Shown here: positions 1-12,210 of the stretch, in pieces
How the letters are laid out: every line of letters begins with the position of its first letter
Numbering within the stretch: position 1 is the stretch's first letter
Assembly (NCBI GenBank): GCA_013399855.1
Contig: VXAY01005687.1
Coordinates: 5,196-69,195 of the forward strand
Length of the DNA stretch: 64,000 bases
DNA from: Oxyruncus cristatus
Taxonomy: Eukaryota > Chordata > Aves > Passeriformes > Cotingidae
Direction of reading: 5' to 3'
Program-made: the position numbers and the translations under genes
Notes under the pieces: generated by a model
Seen by the model: only the letters and a program-made list of their open reading frames with translations
Told to the model about the DNA's origin: nothing
Databases searched by the model: none

Positions 1-1745
1 CTTGAATTTCTATCCCAAGGAAATAATATATGTTCAGAAAACAATTTTCTAAGATCTTTGTATATGCCCTGAATAAGGAAATAGTCATAAAAAGGATTTA
101 GAGAAAGTTTCTCACCATGGAAAGGGTTAAAAAGATCCCAATTTTATGAGTTTCTGCATACACTTCCTCCAACAGACTTTCAGCACAGTAGCTGCCACAG
201 CTCAGTGTTCCCCCAGATAAGGCTATCCTTTCTATTGTCCATCCCACTAGGCACTTCCCCTGTACTGAGGCAACACTGGGGCTTTCTTCCAGAAAGTGAA
301 ACTTTGTTGATTTGGGTAAAGCAAAATATGAACTTCGGGGCAAGAATGTATTTCACTTCTAAGTGTTTAAGAAAAGTCATGAGGTATTGTGAAAAATATT
401 TGTAGTCAGGAAAAAAATACTCAGGTGTCCTTATAGGGCTATTCTATACTTAAATCATGAACATAAAGGCTAATCACCAGCAGACATTCTGTCTGAGCTT
501 GTCATTTCTTTGAGTGGAGGCAAAGGGCAACTCACTTTTCCGTTCCAGTATTTCCTAGGGCTTGCACAGTTATTAAAAATTCATGTCTGCTATTGTCTTA
601 ACGGTTCGAAGAGGCACAGATCTCTCTGACAAACAGAGGTGAGTGATGCCGTTCATAACACAATGTAAAATCCTGCCTCTTCAAGGTGTTTTCTTCCTCA
701 ATCCTTGTGATTTGTTCTATCAGGCTCAGCTGTGGGAACTCAGCAGTTAACATGGCTTATTTTCACACCTTTGTAAAAGTCACAATCAAAACCGGTAGGA
801 CCTCTTCCCTGAGGGCAGGGAGAGGGACCAGCACCTTGCAAAATAGTTCTTTTTCTCTAAGGTGAAGTCATCAATTATTCTTGTCCCTTCACACAGGGCT
901 TCCTTTGCATGATAAGCTTTAATTACTGTAATCTAAGCCTCAGTTTCCTTTGTCATCCTAGCTACCTGCAGTAGATAAGTTCCCTTCTAAAGTATTTAAT
1001 GTGAGTGGGCAGGACTGATTCCTTATACAGGCTAAAAATATTTGCTCTCTTAATGCCATGGTAGGTTCTGTCCATAAGAGGATTAATTAAACCATGTCTG
1101 TGAATATGCAGATATCATGGCCACCAACTGCAGAGCACATAAGCACATACACACAGCGAAACGAATTAATGTCTCCAGAGAACTGTCACTTTATCTGCCA
1201 GCCAACTTCTCCATACAGGTCCTGTTTGTCTGGCTCTTAAGAGGATGCAAAGAACTTCATCCCAGTTTTGGGTCCTTTCAAGCAGGACTGGATCCTAGCA
1301 TACAGGAGACAGCAGGCAGTGCTCCAGACTTCTTCTACTTCTGCATGGACCCAGAGGATGCCAAGAGATGTCTGTCAGGGTCTCCTCAAACAGAGGCTAT
1401 AGGAGACTGCATCTCACCGGGCAGGATTAACCCACACTTCACCAAGGAGTATTGCAGATGACTTTACAAATGAGTTGTTGCAGAACTGAGGAGTCACCAG
1501 CTGTTCTCTATTGGACAAGGTGTCTCTGAAACCTTAGGACACCAAAACATGCGAGTAGCAACAATACTTTTTTTTTTTTTCTTTTTTTTTCTTTTAAGGT
1601 GGTCATGCAATATCAGGCAAGCCAAAGCAGAAGAGAGAGCAGCACTGGCTCACCTCCTGTCTGTCAGCTTGTGACTGTGTTATTTCACTTGAATGGGTCT
1701 GGAGTTCACAAGTAACCTTCTGTGATACAGAGCCCAATATGGATC
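1..1745. other. GLRA2 intron 7, left part
   Basis: AT-rich, non-coding. A T-rich tract lies near 1569-1596. The short open frames here have no recognisable domain or splice context. I looked for GLRA2 exons 8 and 9 (TM3, the basic intracellular loop, TM4) and did not find them. Confidence 0.7.
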
Positions 1746-2349
1746 TGTTGTGCTTTAACCCCAGCTGGCAGCTAAGTACCATACAGCTGTTCACCCACTC
1801 CCCCCTCCACAGTGGGATGTAGAGGAGAATCAGAAAAAGGTAAAACCGGTGGGTTGAGATAAGAACAGCTTAATAATAGAAATAAAGTAAAATACTACTA
1901 ATAATAATCACAATGGTAGTAGTAAGGGCAGGGGGTCCAGGGGGGGAAGGAAGGGAAGAAAGAGGGAAATAAAACCCAAGAAAGATAAGTGATGAACACT
2001 ACAGCAGCTCCCCAGCCACTGAGTGATGCCCAACCAGTCCCTGAGCAGCAATCAGTGCCTCCCAGTCTACTCCCTCCAGTTTATATATTGGACTTAATAT
2101 TCCAGGTATGGAATATCCCTTTGTTCAGTTTGGGTCAGCTGTCCCGGCCATGCTTCTTCCCAGCTTCTTCTGCACCTGCTCTCTGTCAGACCATGCGAAA
2201 TGAAAAAGTCCTTTACTTAGAGTAAGCACTACTTTACTAACAACTAAATCAGCAGTGTGTTATCAACATTATTCTCATACTAAGTCCAAAACACAGCACT
2301 GTACCAGCTATTAGGAAAAAAAGTAATCCTATTCCATCTGAAACCAGCA
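1746..2349 (-). mobile_element. solo LTR, avian ERVL-like
   Basis: About 604 bp, bounded by TG and CA and in minus orientation. Read on the minus strand it starts with a segment resembling TGCTGGTTTCAGATGGAATA, carries a TATATAAAC box around 2080-2088, and ends with a GTTAAAGCACAACA-type terminus near 1746. The body contains landmarks I recognise from avian LTRs: GGGATATTCCATACC, the AGCTGACCCAAACTGA stretch, and TCAACCCAC followed by a C-rich tract. There is no internal retroviral coding sequence and no second LTR nearby, so it is a solo LTR. I could not see a convincing target-site duplication. The exact subfamily name is not assigned. Confidence 0.75.
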
Positions 2350-5300
2350 CTCTGGAGACAGCTAAACAAACAGATGTTGTCCTAGTTAGTTTGGGTTGAG
2401 AATTTACTGTCACTTATCACAGACAAACTAGAGAAAAGAGAAGTGAAATTCTCTTGAAATAATTTATCCACCTGAATTTCCGCTCTGGATCACATCTTGG
2501 GACAAACGAAAATGGGAGGAAAACGTCCTTATCACTTTAGTCTGTGCCTACACTGTCATTGTCTGTATAAGCAATGTGTGTGCTTACTGACTGCAGCTAC
2601 CTGCACAAATCTATCCGGCCACACAGAGCTTTACTGCAGAAGATGGCAGGGCAATGTCAAAGGGTTTCCACACAGAATGTGAAAAAAAAAAGGCAAGGAG
2701 AAGCCAGTAATCTCAGCAAAAATGAGAAGAGAGTAAAACCGTATTCAGGACCATTACACAAAAAAGTAGAAATTTGAGTTTTATGAAGTAGGCAGTTCAA
2801 TTTTGCCTGATCACATAAAAAAGGCATTATACAAGTGTTGGTCATAAAAATACTATATAAAGGCATAAAGTTAACTTTCCATTTCCATTCAGAGCTGACT
2901 TGCCAATAGAACAAGTTAGCCCCTTTTGCATGGCATCTGTCTTTGTGTAATTGCTTGTCCACTGTAGTTTATAAAACTGGAAATTACTGATTGTTTTCTG
3001 AAGTATGAGCATGCATGTGTAATATTCTGAAAATAAAAATTTTGTCTTGGAAATACCTGGAGTAAAATCAGACTCGGCAATCTCTATTTCATGGTTTTGT
3101 CCTGCAGTCTGCTAATTATCCTGGGATCATAAAACAGCATCCTGTCCCTAGGAAACCTTCCTTAGTTGGACAAATCAGGTTGTATAAACAAACAAACAAA
3201 CAAACAAGCAAACAAAGTTTATCCTTTAAAAATTCCCCAGTAAGGTCAAAATCCGTATTCTCTACCAGACAACTTGGGTGCTTGGCTCCATGAATATGAC
3301 TCCAGAGCAGCACTTTGGCCTCTGTGCACTGGTGGAGAGTAAAGAGTAATGGGTCTACTCCTTACTGCATGATTCTTGCATCTTCTCCAAGAGCCATAAA
3401 TGCCAGGTAATCCTAAGGTCAGTGAAGCTTAACTGACACAAATGTGAAAGACACACTGGAGGGAGCAGATCCCAATATGCACACGCTCCAGTGTATTCTC
3501 GTGTGTTGGTGTGCCTCACCCAGAGTGGAGATGCCCCTTATGCACATCTCCTGAACCTGCCAACATAACATGAAAATCCCATGAAGATAAACCCTCTCCA
3601 AAGCAGTCACAGTTCCCTACCCGGTCACAGCTGGGAGCCCTGCAAAAAACAGCCTTTCTCACAGTATCCCGGTAACTCTGGATGGAGTGTGCTTATGTGG
3701 GAGGGAGGTGAGTTAGGAGTGGGAATGATGTGGGGCTATTTGAAAATATTTGTATAAATATGTTCATTTAAGGTTCATTTCTACAAGTGACATGTAATGT
3801 ACAAGGACAGATTGCTTTGTGCTCTCTTTTTTTTTTTTTTTTTCCCCACAGCAGCTTTGGTTTTGTATGAAACCACCAATTTGCAGATTTTCAGCCAAGT
3901 TCATACAATCAGAAATGACAGTTAAAAGCAAAAAGGATGCAAGATTATTACCCTGCAATTCTATTCTAACACTGAAATCCCAGTTGCACTACTCTTATCT
4001 ACTGTTATTGCTGGGCCTTGGTAGCACTGGTGAAATAGTTAAAGGCTTTTTGTGATGTTGCAGTAAGCACAATTGTTGAACATGTACAATAGCCTTGATA
4101 AAATTCTCAAAGGAGGGGACTGCTTTCTGCAGTTGGAAAAGTATGTGCTTGTTTGTCAGATAAAATGTAATTTCACTTCTGGTTTAATCTTGTTGCAGAA
4201 TTCTTGTACTTCTACCCATTTTTGAGAGCCTAAAGCACAAACTATTCTGGTTTTATGACCAAATTCATGTATAAACAATTACATCTGAAAATCTAAATAT
4301 TTGCATATGAAAAATCATGTGTCATGTGACCACTGCTAGCTTTAGAGTAAACTTTTGCACTGAAGATTTTCACAAGATGAGCGTACTGGGAACTGGCTCT
4401 GTGATTTCACAGAACTGCTTTCCTTAATCAGCAAAACATCCTGCTGTTTTAGGATCATGGATTGTAGAAATGGCCAAGGGACAACACAGGGAGATGGTGA
4501 ATCACATAAATGATTGTGTGAACAGTGTTGGAATATTAACTGCAGAGTCCATCTAATGAAGCACTAGAACTAGCAAGAGCACATACAACAACATACATGT
4601 CAGCTTTCAAATTTGGAACAAACCAAAAATCATTCAATAAGGAAGGGCTACCACATGTTTTCTGGGGTACGGTTTACCTCTTGGTTCTCCTGGGACCTCT
4701 ACAGGTTTTTGTTTCAGCTCAGACCACATGTCCTGTATTACATTCTCTTGGAAGGAGCCAGTTGTGCATTATGGAGGACAATAAAGCATGTGAAATGTCA
4801 GGGAAGGACACAGAGGACTATGACACAAGTGACTCCCAGCTTTCCTGATGTAATTTCAATACTGTATCCAAATGGAAACACTTCAAAAGTTTCTTGCATG
4901 TTACCATTCTGAATCACCTGAAAAAAAATCCCTAAATTTTGCATTAAAAGAAGATACTTATCTACAGAATGTTGATTTCATTAAAAACATAAATCTTCCA
5001 TTAAAAAATAAATGCACTCAAACAAGGTCTCCAGTCGGTAAATTAGTCAGAGGTTTTGTGTCAGTTTAAAGGAACTGAAGATTTAGCCTCCACTCTGAAA
5101 AGCAGGTCTCCATTTTATGGTGTGTGCTTGCTCCATACGCATGAAAGTTCCACAGATCTGATAATACTGCAGAAGTTAACCAGTAAAAGCTCAGCTCTTT
5201 ATTTTCTCTAAGGTTGTAGAATCTCCCCATGTAGCCTTTTTGGTACACTAGAGCAAAGGACTCCATTAAATACTTTATATTAGATTCTGAGACATACTTG

Positions 5301-6860
5301 TAACCTTGCTCACGTACTGCACTCTAAATGCATTTACAGAAAAAACCAGTAAACAAAACATGACCTCAATGAGTAAGAAACCCTGACCTTATAATCTAGA
5401 CTCAAGCATTGGTCTTCTGCACAGAGGGAGAGATACCTTCTGCATCAGAGACTTGCATTTGCCTCTCCCTCCTTCAAACATGCATAATCACAGTCAGACA
5501 TCCACAGACATCCACAAATAAATGGAACACCACCGTGTGAATAAATGCAATCCAGAGCTCTCACAGAACATTGTATAAATGCACTGTGTGTGGCAGACTT
5601 ATACATAAACGGAAAAATGCCCTTGGTATATCACTTGGAATGATGTAAGAAAACCAATACTGGCTCCAGTCAGTATGAAATGCAACCATTTTACAAGCAG
5701 GATGATTTGATAAGGTTAGAAGATGACTATCCATTCTTAAAATGTTTAAGTCATTTTTATCTAGAAATGGTTGCATTGAAGAAATGAGTAAATAACATCA
5801 GCCTTTTTCTCTGATTTCCTCCTAGAATGCCAGTTTATATTGAGAATTGATTTTTTAATCCACTGTGAAGTCACGTTTCAATTATTTTTACTTTATATGT
5901 ATTCAATTATCTTTTCTAATTTACAGCTCCAAGAGTCAAACTGAGTCTTTGTGACAGTGCAATTCTTTGCCTAGAAAACTGGAACTGGAGACTGAATTAT
6001 GCCCAGTGGGCAGCCCCACTGTCTCTACGCAGGGTCTTAAGAGTCACCTCCTGTAACCTATTTGTCTTAAAGATTAACAAATGTGTAAGAGACTATAATG
6101 AAACAAGGGTTTGGATACCACCTCATCTGCAATTCACTCATTCTAATCCCTGTTGGCCCTGCATGTGAAAAAGAATGAGAACGAAAAAAATAATTAATTT
6201 TCCTACATACAACAGGTTTGACCTTAATACACACAAATAGTAGATGTAGGTAAGAAGATTCTTGTACAGTCACTTGTCTGGAAAAAAAGAAAAAACCAAA
6301 AAAGTGTAATATTTTGAATATTTCTGTATTATGATACAATTATTACTACTTTTCATATTATGTGTTTGGGATTGGATTCACCTCAAACCGCTTCAGAATC
6401 TGACTGTCAGACTGATCAGCCTAGCTTCCCTCATTGGTACTTGAAACAAGCAGTTCATCCAACTTACCTCACATACCTATCTGAGTGTCAGAAGAAATGG
6501 GCAGTGGAAGTGCCTCCTTCTCTCAGAGAAAGACAGTCGACAACAGCTTTCAACCACCTCAGCTTTGACAGCTGGATCTCAGTGCATGTTTACAAGTCTG
6601 TTATTTACTTTTTCATTTAAATTTGGTGGCGAAATACAGATACATATAATAAAGTAGCCATCATTAATAAAAGTAGAAAGCATTGCTCTGGTTTTCTCTG
6701 GACAACTTCAGAAATGCAAATGTAAATGGAACACCATTTCTTTCCATTATATTATATTTTACTCTTTCCTCAATCTGTTATTACAAACCACAGCTGAAAA
6801 ATAGCCCTCTATTTATATGCTTCACACACAGCTACATATGAATGTTTTCAGTGCATATAT
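2350..6860. other. GLRA2 intron 7, no gene seen
   Basis: Non-coding, AT-rich, with the AAAC microsatellite and a T tract near 3829-3843. I saw no CR1, LTR or coding exon. Confidence 0.7.
3186..3217. repeat. (AAAC)n microsatellite
   Basis: About eight units of AAAC with one AAGC variant, in GLRA2 intron 7. Confidence 0.95.
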
Positions 6861-7405
6861 AGAATCACAGAATCATAAAATTATTAAGGTTGGAAAAGAT
6901 GTTTAAAATCATCAAGTCCAACTGTCAACCTAGCACTACCACCATGTCTGCTATTAAAGCATGTTCTTGAGTGCCACATCCATAATTTTTTTAACACATT
7001 CAGGGATGGTGACTCTACCACTTCCTGGATGGTCTGTTCCTATGTTTTCCAGCCCTTTCCATGAAAAAAAAAATTCCTAGTATCTAATCTAAACCTCCCT
7101 GGGTGCATCTTGAGGCCATTTCCTCTTGTCCTGTAACCAGTCACCTGGGAGAAGAGACCAACTCCCACCTCACTGTAACCTCCTTTCAGGCAGTTGTAGG
7201 GAGTGATAAGGTCTCCTCTGAGCCTCCCTTTCTCCAGGCTAAACAACTCCAGCTCCCTCAGCCACTCCTCATAACACTTGTGCTCCAGACCCTTCACCAG
7301 GCTCTGTTGCCCTTCTCTGGACTTGCTTCAGCACCAAAATATCCTTCTAGTAGTGAGAGGCCCAAAACTGAACACAGGATTCGAGGTGTGGCCTCAACAT
7401 CACTA
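6861..7405 (-). mobile_element. CR1 LINE 3' fragment
   Basis: The left edge starts with AGAATCACAGAATCATAAAA, the reverse complement of a CR1 3' tail. Inside are diverged CR1 landmarks in reverse orientation: GGTTGGAAAAGATG, AAATTCCTAGTATCTAATCTAAACC, CTCCAGGCTAAACAACTCCA and the AACTGAACACAGGATTCGAGG stretch. It is 5'-truncated, as most CR1 copies are, and carries no usable ORF. It lies in GLRA2 intron 7 in the same orientation as the gene. Confidence 0.9.
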
Positions 7406-8366
7406 AGGATGTACATCACTAGTTGATTTTAAGCTATAACTGTTGAGGGTCTTGTTATTTACTTCCTCCTCTCTTTTCACCTTGCCCTGTATGTTAAGTA
7501 GTTTTTTCTTTTTCCTGTACATTTTTCATCTTACGTGGATGGACAAATGACTCATTACATTAGTACAGTTCCTCAAATCGAAAAGCAGTTCTACATTTTA
7601 AAATTTTCACTATTTTTTACATTGTCTTTATTCCATGGAATTGATACTAAAAGCTATTGCCTATCTGCTTTGCTCATGAAGAGCTTTTTCTCCCCTCTGA
7701 CTAATGCTGTCACTGAACTCTGTTGTCTTATAAACTCATAAACTTCTCTTTTACAAGTTCCATACAGATACACATTGTTCCTGTTGGATGCTGTTGACTT
7801 CAGCTCCCCCATACTCCCACACCATCAGTTGCTTGGCTGGCTGGGACCTGTGAGGCTCTCAGTCAATCACACCTTTCCCAGCTGTCCCAGACTCTACTGC
7901 TAAATAACTGGCTAAATGAACGTATACTGCTGCTTTTCACAACACTTTCTGATACTCCTTCTCAGTCACTGCTCATTTTAACTGAACTTTTCCATTTTTA
8001 TTTCAGTTAAGTTCTCTTATTCCACAAATGACAAAAAAAAAGTCATGGAAACTTTTAGAGTTCTGCCTTTTTGTCCTTATTTACACGCTGATACTTCTTC
8101 AGCTACAGCTTTCTCTGTAAGTTTAGTCCCACTGAGAATTAACCCTTTACAGTCAGCTGTGCTTTCAGAAAGCAATAGCTTGTCCTGGTTTACATGGCAT
8201 AAGCATGGACTGTTTCACATATTTTCCTATTTACTAAGTATGTTACAGCTAAGCGAGAGCTAAAAATTTTAGTAACTGCCATCAAATAGGCCAAACTTGA
8301 TTTTTAAAGCCCTTCCTGTCATTACAGGAAAAGTAGAAATAGGTATTACTATCAAAAAAAAACCCC

Positions 8367-8390
8367 AAACAACAACAACAACAACAACAC
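8367..8390. repeat. (AAC)n microsatellite
   Basis: A run of about eight AAC units between two A-rich tracts. The 73-codon open frame that crosses it has no other coding features. Confidence 0.9.
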
Positions 8391-11300
8391 TTAAAAAAAA
8401 AGGTAAAACCAGAGGAAAGCGAGGACGAATCAATAGTCACCACAAGGGGTATGGAAAGGAATGGCAGTGGAGCACCAGCTACGCAAAGCTGTGGGGAAAA
8501 GGGGAGTTTGACTACTGAGTCTATAAACAGAACACAGGAGGAGGAGAAGGAAGAAGAAAGCTATATTAAGAGTTTCCACTGGAGCGTAGTTGGGGTTGCT
8601 ACATTTTAAAAGACTGTATTGGCACAGTGAGAAAGATACAAGATTGAAGGCTGAAGAAGACAATGAGAGACAAAAGAAGCTCGTTCTGTGCAGTTTACAA
8701 AAACAAAACAAAACAAAAATAAATCAAAAGATTGCTTGATTTCATCGTAGGATTTCTTGAATGAAAAAAGACACTGGGTCAGGACAGCATTTGTAGACCA
8801 GACAAGAATTGAATATCATCTCTAAAGAACATTTCCCTTTAACACTGTGCCTGTGCAGTTATTGAAATAAACTTCCAAATATAATTTTCTAACCAAGACA
8901 CTTTAAAGACACATTTAAGCCAAATATAGAGTATTTATGTGACCTTCCACATCCTGGAAGGTCACATTGTCCCTTCTGGACTTGGAAAACTATTTCTACA
9001 AGTCACTAAGCCACATCAGAATTGAAACAACAGGCTAAACTATGCTCCAATGGCCTGAAGGTTCATATGCTGGCTATGAAGACCATGGCTGGAGCCCACT
9101 ATGAGGCAGTTTGATTTTATTCTCTTCTCAGCTTTTCCATGCCTGAGCTTGATCTTATGTAGTAAGATTTTAATCAGAGCAATTTTCTCTGAACACTTAA
9201 TATTATTCACACTTGAAAAGTGCCTTCCAGTATCTCAGTAAACGTTAGATCCGAGTGGGATGTCTTTTTTCCCATCCCTGGGGAGATTTGACACTTTAGA
9301 AATGTCTTCTAAATTAGAATTAAAACAGAAAATGTAAAAAAAAAAAAAAAGTCACAAATCACAAATTCACTTTTTAAAAATGTCAATTGAATAATTTCTA
9401 TAATTTCCATTTTCATGTCAAAATTTTTAGATATTTTAGACTGATTAAGTTTTGATTTCCAAGTATTGAGGCAGTTTCAAAAAAAAATAAAAGAGGTGTT
9501 GGAGAAATCAGAAGGTGGTGTTTGGAATTAAAGAGAAACTATTTGGGAAAATTTTCCCATACATAAAAATATTATTCTAAAATATCCTTTGCATAGCTTC
9601 AACAAAGGGACATTTTTTTTTACAAAAAGCAGTTCCTCAGAGAAAATATCTGACCCCACCTAAAGTGTATATCACTGCTGGAGCACAGATCTAATGCAAC
9701 ATCTACTACACAGACAAAGAGGAGTTAGGAAGAACTATTTATTTGATTTTAGCTGAAAACACCAGAATTTGTTTTTATCTGAAGATAGCATATCTGAAAA
9801 TTCTCTTTTCAGGGTGATTTTCACTTGCTTTTCAGAAGAGTAAAAAAAAAAAGAAAAAAAAAATCACAATGAGAACAACAGGCAACTACCAGTGCCAAGG
9901 ATTTATTTTAAAAATCTCTTTCAGCAGATGGCAGACAGAGGAGCTGGGTAACATGATTTTGAACTCTGCTGTGGTCAACAGCTGCTATTGAGGCTGCCTT
10001 TCCTCAAAGTAAGAGGGAAGCACATCTGGAGGAAGTCAGAGTAATCATGGAAATCATGAATGAAACTGGCCAGATGAACTGGCAGTTCCCATACTCAGGC
10101 AATCCACAGGCTTTTAATTAGATATGCCTTTCATTTTGGGAAAAGCTTTTACTGAAACCTCATTAATGTAAGAAGCTAATCAACTCTTATAGCTGCACTC
10201 ACGGAGAGAGTTCTACCTTTAAACAATTCACCATAAATTAATTTGCCAAGCTACAAGTCTTGCCTGGAAGGATGTGTAGTACACACATTTTTAACTCATC
10301 TGTCTCCTGTTCCAGTCAGTGCAGGAAACGATAAGAAGTGACTTCTATATGCAGCAGTGTGGTTCACACTTAACACTTCTAGTGTGAGCAGCGTAGTGTT
10401 TATCCTGATTCTAAAATTAGGACATTAGAAAATTGTTAGAAAAAATTAATTCTCATTTCTTATTTATCAAGAAACCCCAACCACTACCAGTTAGAATCAA
10501 CACTACACCATTACTAAAACATGAAAAATGAAACAAGTTCAGAGAGAATAATTAACCAATTAAGAGAATAATTATATGTTTTTCTTCCCACTCACTAGAT
10601 GGGACAGATAAAGAAAACAAACCATTAGAAAAGACCACATTGTTTGCTAGAGTAGGATGTTAGCCTTTTTGAGATGCAGAAAAGCAATGTTGGGGTGTTG
10701 TTTCTCATATCCAGGGATAGATCTATGCATAACTGAATTGTTCTGCACTATCTTTGTAGCATAGCTCAGTTATCCTTGGCTTTGGGGAGCTCTGGTAAGA
10801 AATATAGGCATCAGCAAAGCCTGAGCATCTGAATGCTTTAGTTCACATCACTCCCGGTGACAGGATTTTGTTTTCATTCTGAGCAGATTCTGTTTGTGCT
10901 AGAAGGTTCAGGAGACAGCAAAATGCAGCCAACAAACTCATAAAATAGATCCTGTCAGACAAGTACGGCTTCCTTAAAAAAAGTAAGTGAGTAGCTTGGT
11001 TGTTTGAATTAGAAAAAGCAACAGAACACACTGTCTAACTGTAAAGAGCTTTTATTATAATCCTGACATTTGGGTTGCTTCACTTTCTTAATTTTTCATT
11101 TTGTCTTTGTCAGTTCTATGCAAATTTAAAGTGGTTTTAAGTCAGTTTTTTTATGAGCAGAGCATGCTCAAGCATAGAGTGGTGTGCTCCAGGAGGGTGG
11201 TGCTCTCTTTGCTGTCTGTGACCACCAAGATGCTTCCCTTGGAAATTAAGTCATGTTTTCAAGTTGATCATCACCTATAAATGGATGGACATCAATGCCT

Positions 11301-12170
11301 CCTGACCACAGATAAATTTTAAAAGTAGCACTGTTCACGAAATTTTAGTATGAATCAATCAGTAAAGTGTTTTGATTGCTATTACATACGCAAAGGAAAA
11401 TGCAGAAAAGAGACATAGAAATGTAATAATTTATATTGATCAAATAATTTAGGGCAATTTTTAGTCCCTCAGTAGACAGCCTTATAGCAGGAAGAGTTTC
11501 TTCCATATGTGACAAATACTGATATGTTCTCCTTATAACAGTGTTGTTATTGATAATTATTTGTAACATAATTGTACCATCTTTTCTATGAATCAATGTA
11601 CCGAGGAACATTTGTTATGTGTTCTCACTTTTTTGTAACTTATATTTTTTGCTGTGATTTAGCCACTTACATTTCTCTCTAGACATACTGAGATTCAGAC
11701 TCCAGTTCTTGTGAGCCTTAACCTTTGGCAGAATGAGGAAAGACATCACACTATGTCTGTTTCTCACAGGTAGCAAGGCCTAACACCAGACAGAAGCTAC
11801 TGAGTATCAAAGCTTCCCTTCTTTTTGAGACACGATATCTCAATTAACTCCAAGCTTCTAGGAAGAAGAAATAGAGATTATTTCATCAGAGTTTAAAACT
11901 TTAGTTTAAGGACCTGTGAATAATCACACATACTAGAATGCATGACTATATTTCCATGCCTTAAAAACCAAATTATATTGTTTTCTTGCCAATGCCTGGT
12001 TTAGAATTGTTTCATTTCCAAAGCTGGTTTTAGTACAACAAAGACTGTTGTGCCACACTACTGGCAAATTAAAGTCATAGTTATGTCATAACACAGATAT
12101 TATATGTAAAAATAAGACACAATGAGACACTTAGCTCTTTCTCCTGCAGAAGTTTGTTTGATGCATCCAC

Positions 12171-12210
12171 AAAAAAAAAAAAAAAAAAAAAAATTCTCTC
12201 TCTCTCTGTT
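12171..12210. repeat. poly-A tract followed by (TC)n
   Basis: A run of about 22 A is followed by TTCTCTCTCTCTCTG. A second A run lies near 12308-12323. These are simple low-complexity tracts and I see no processed gene copy attached to them. Confidence 0.9.
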
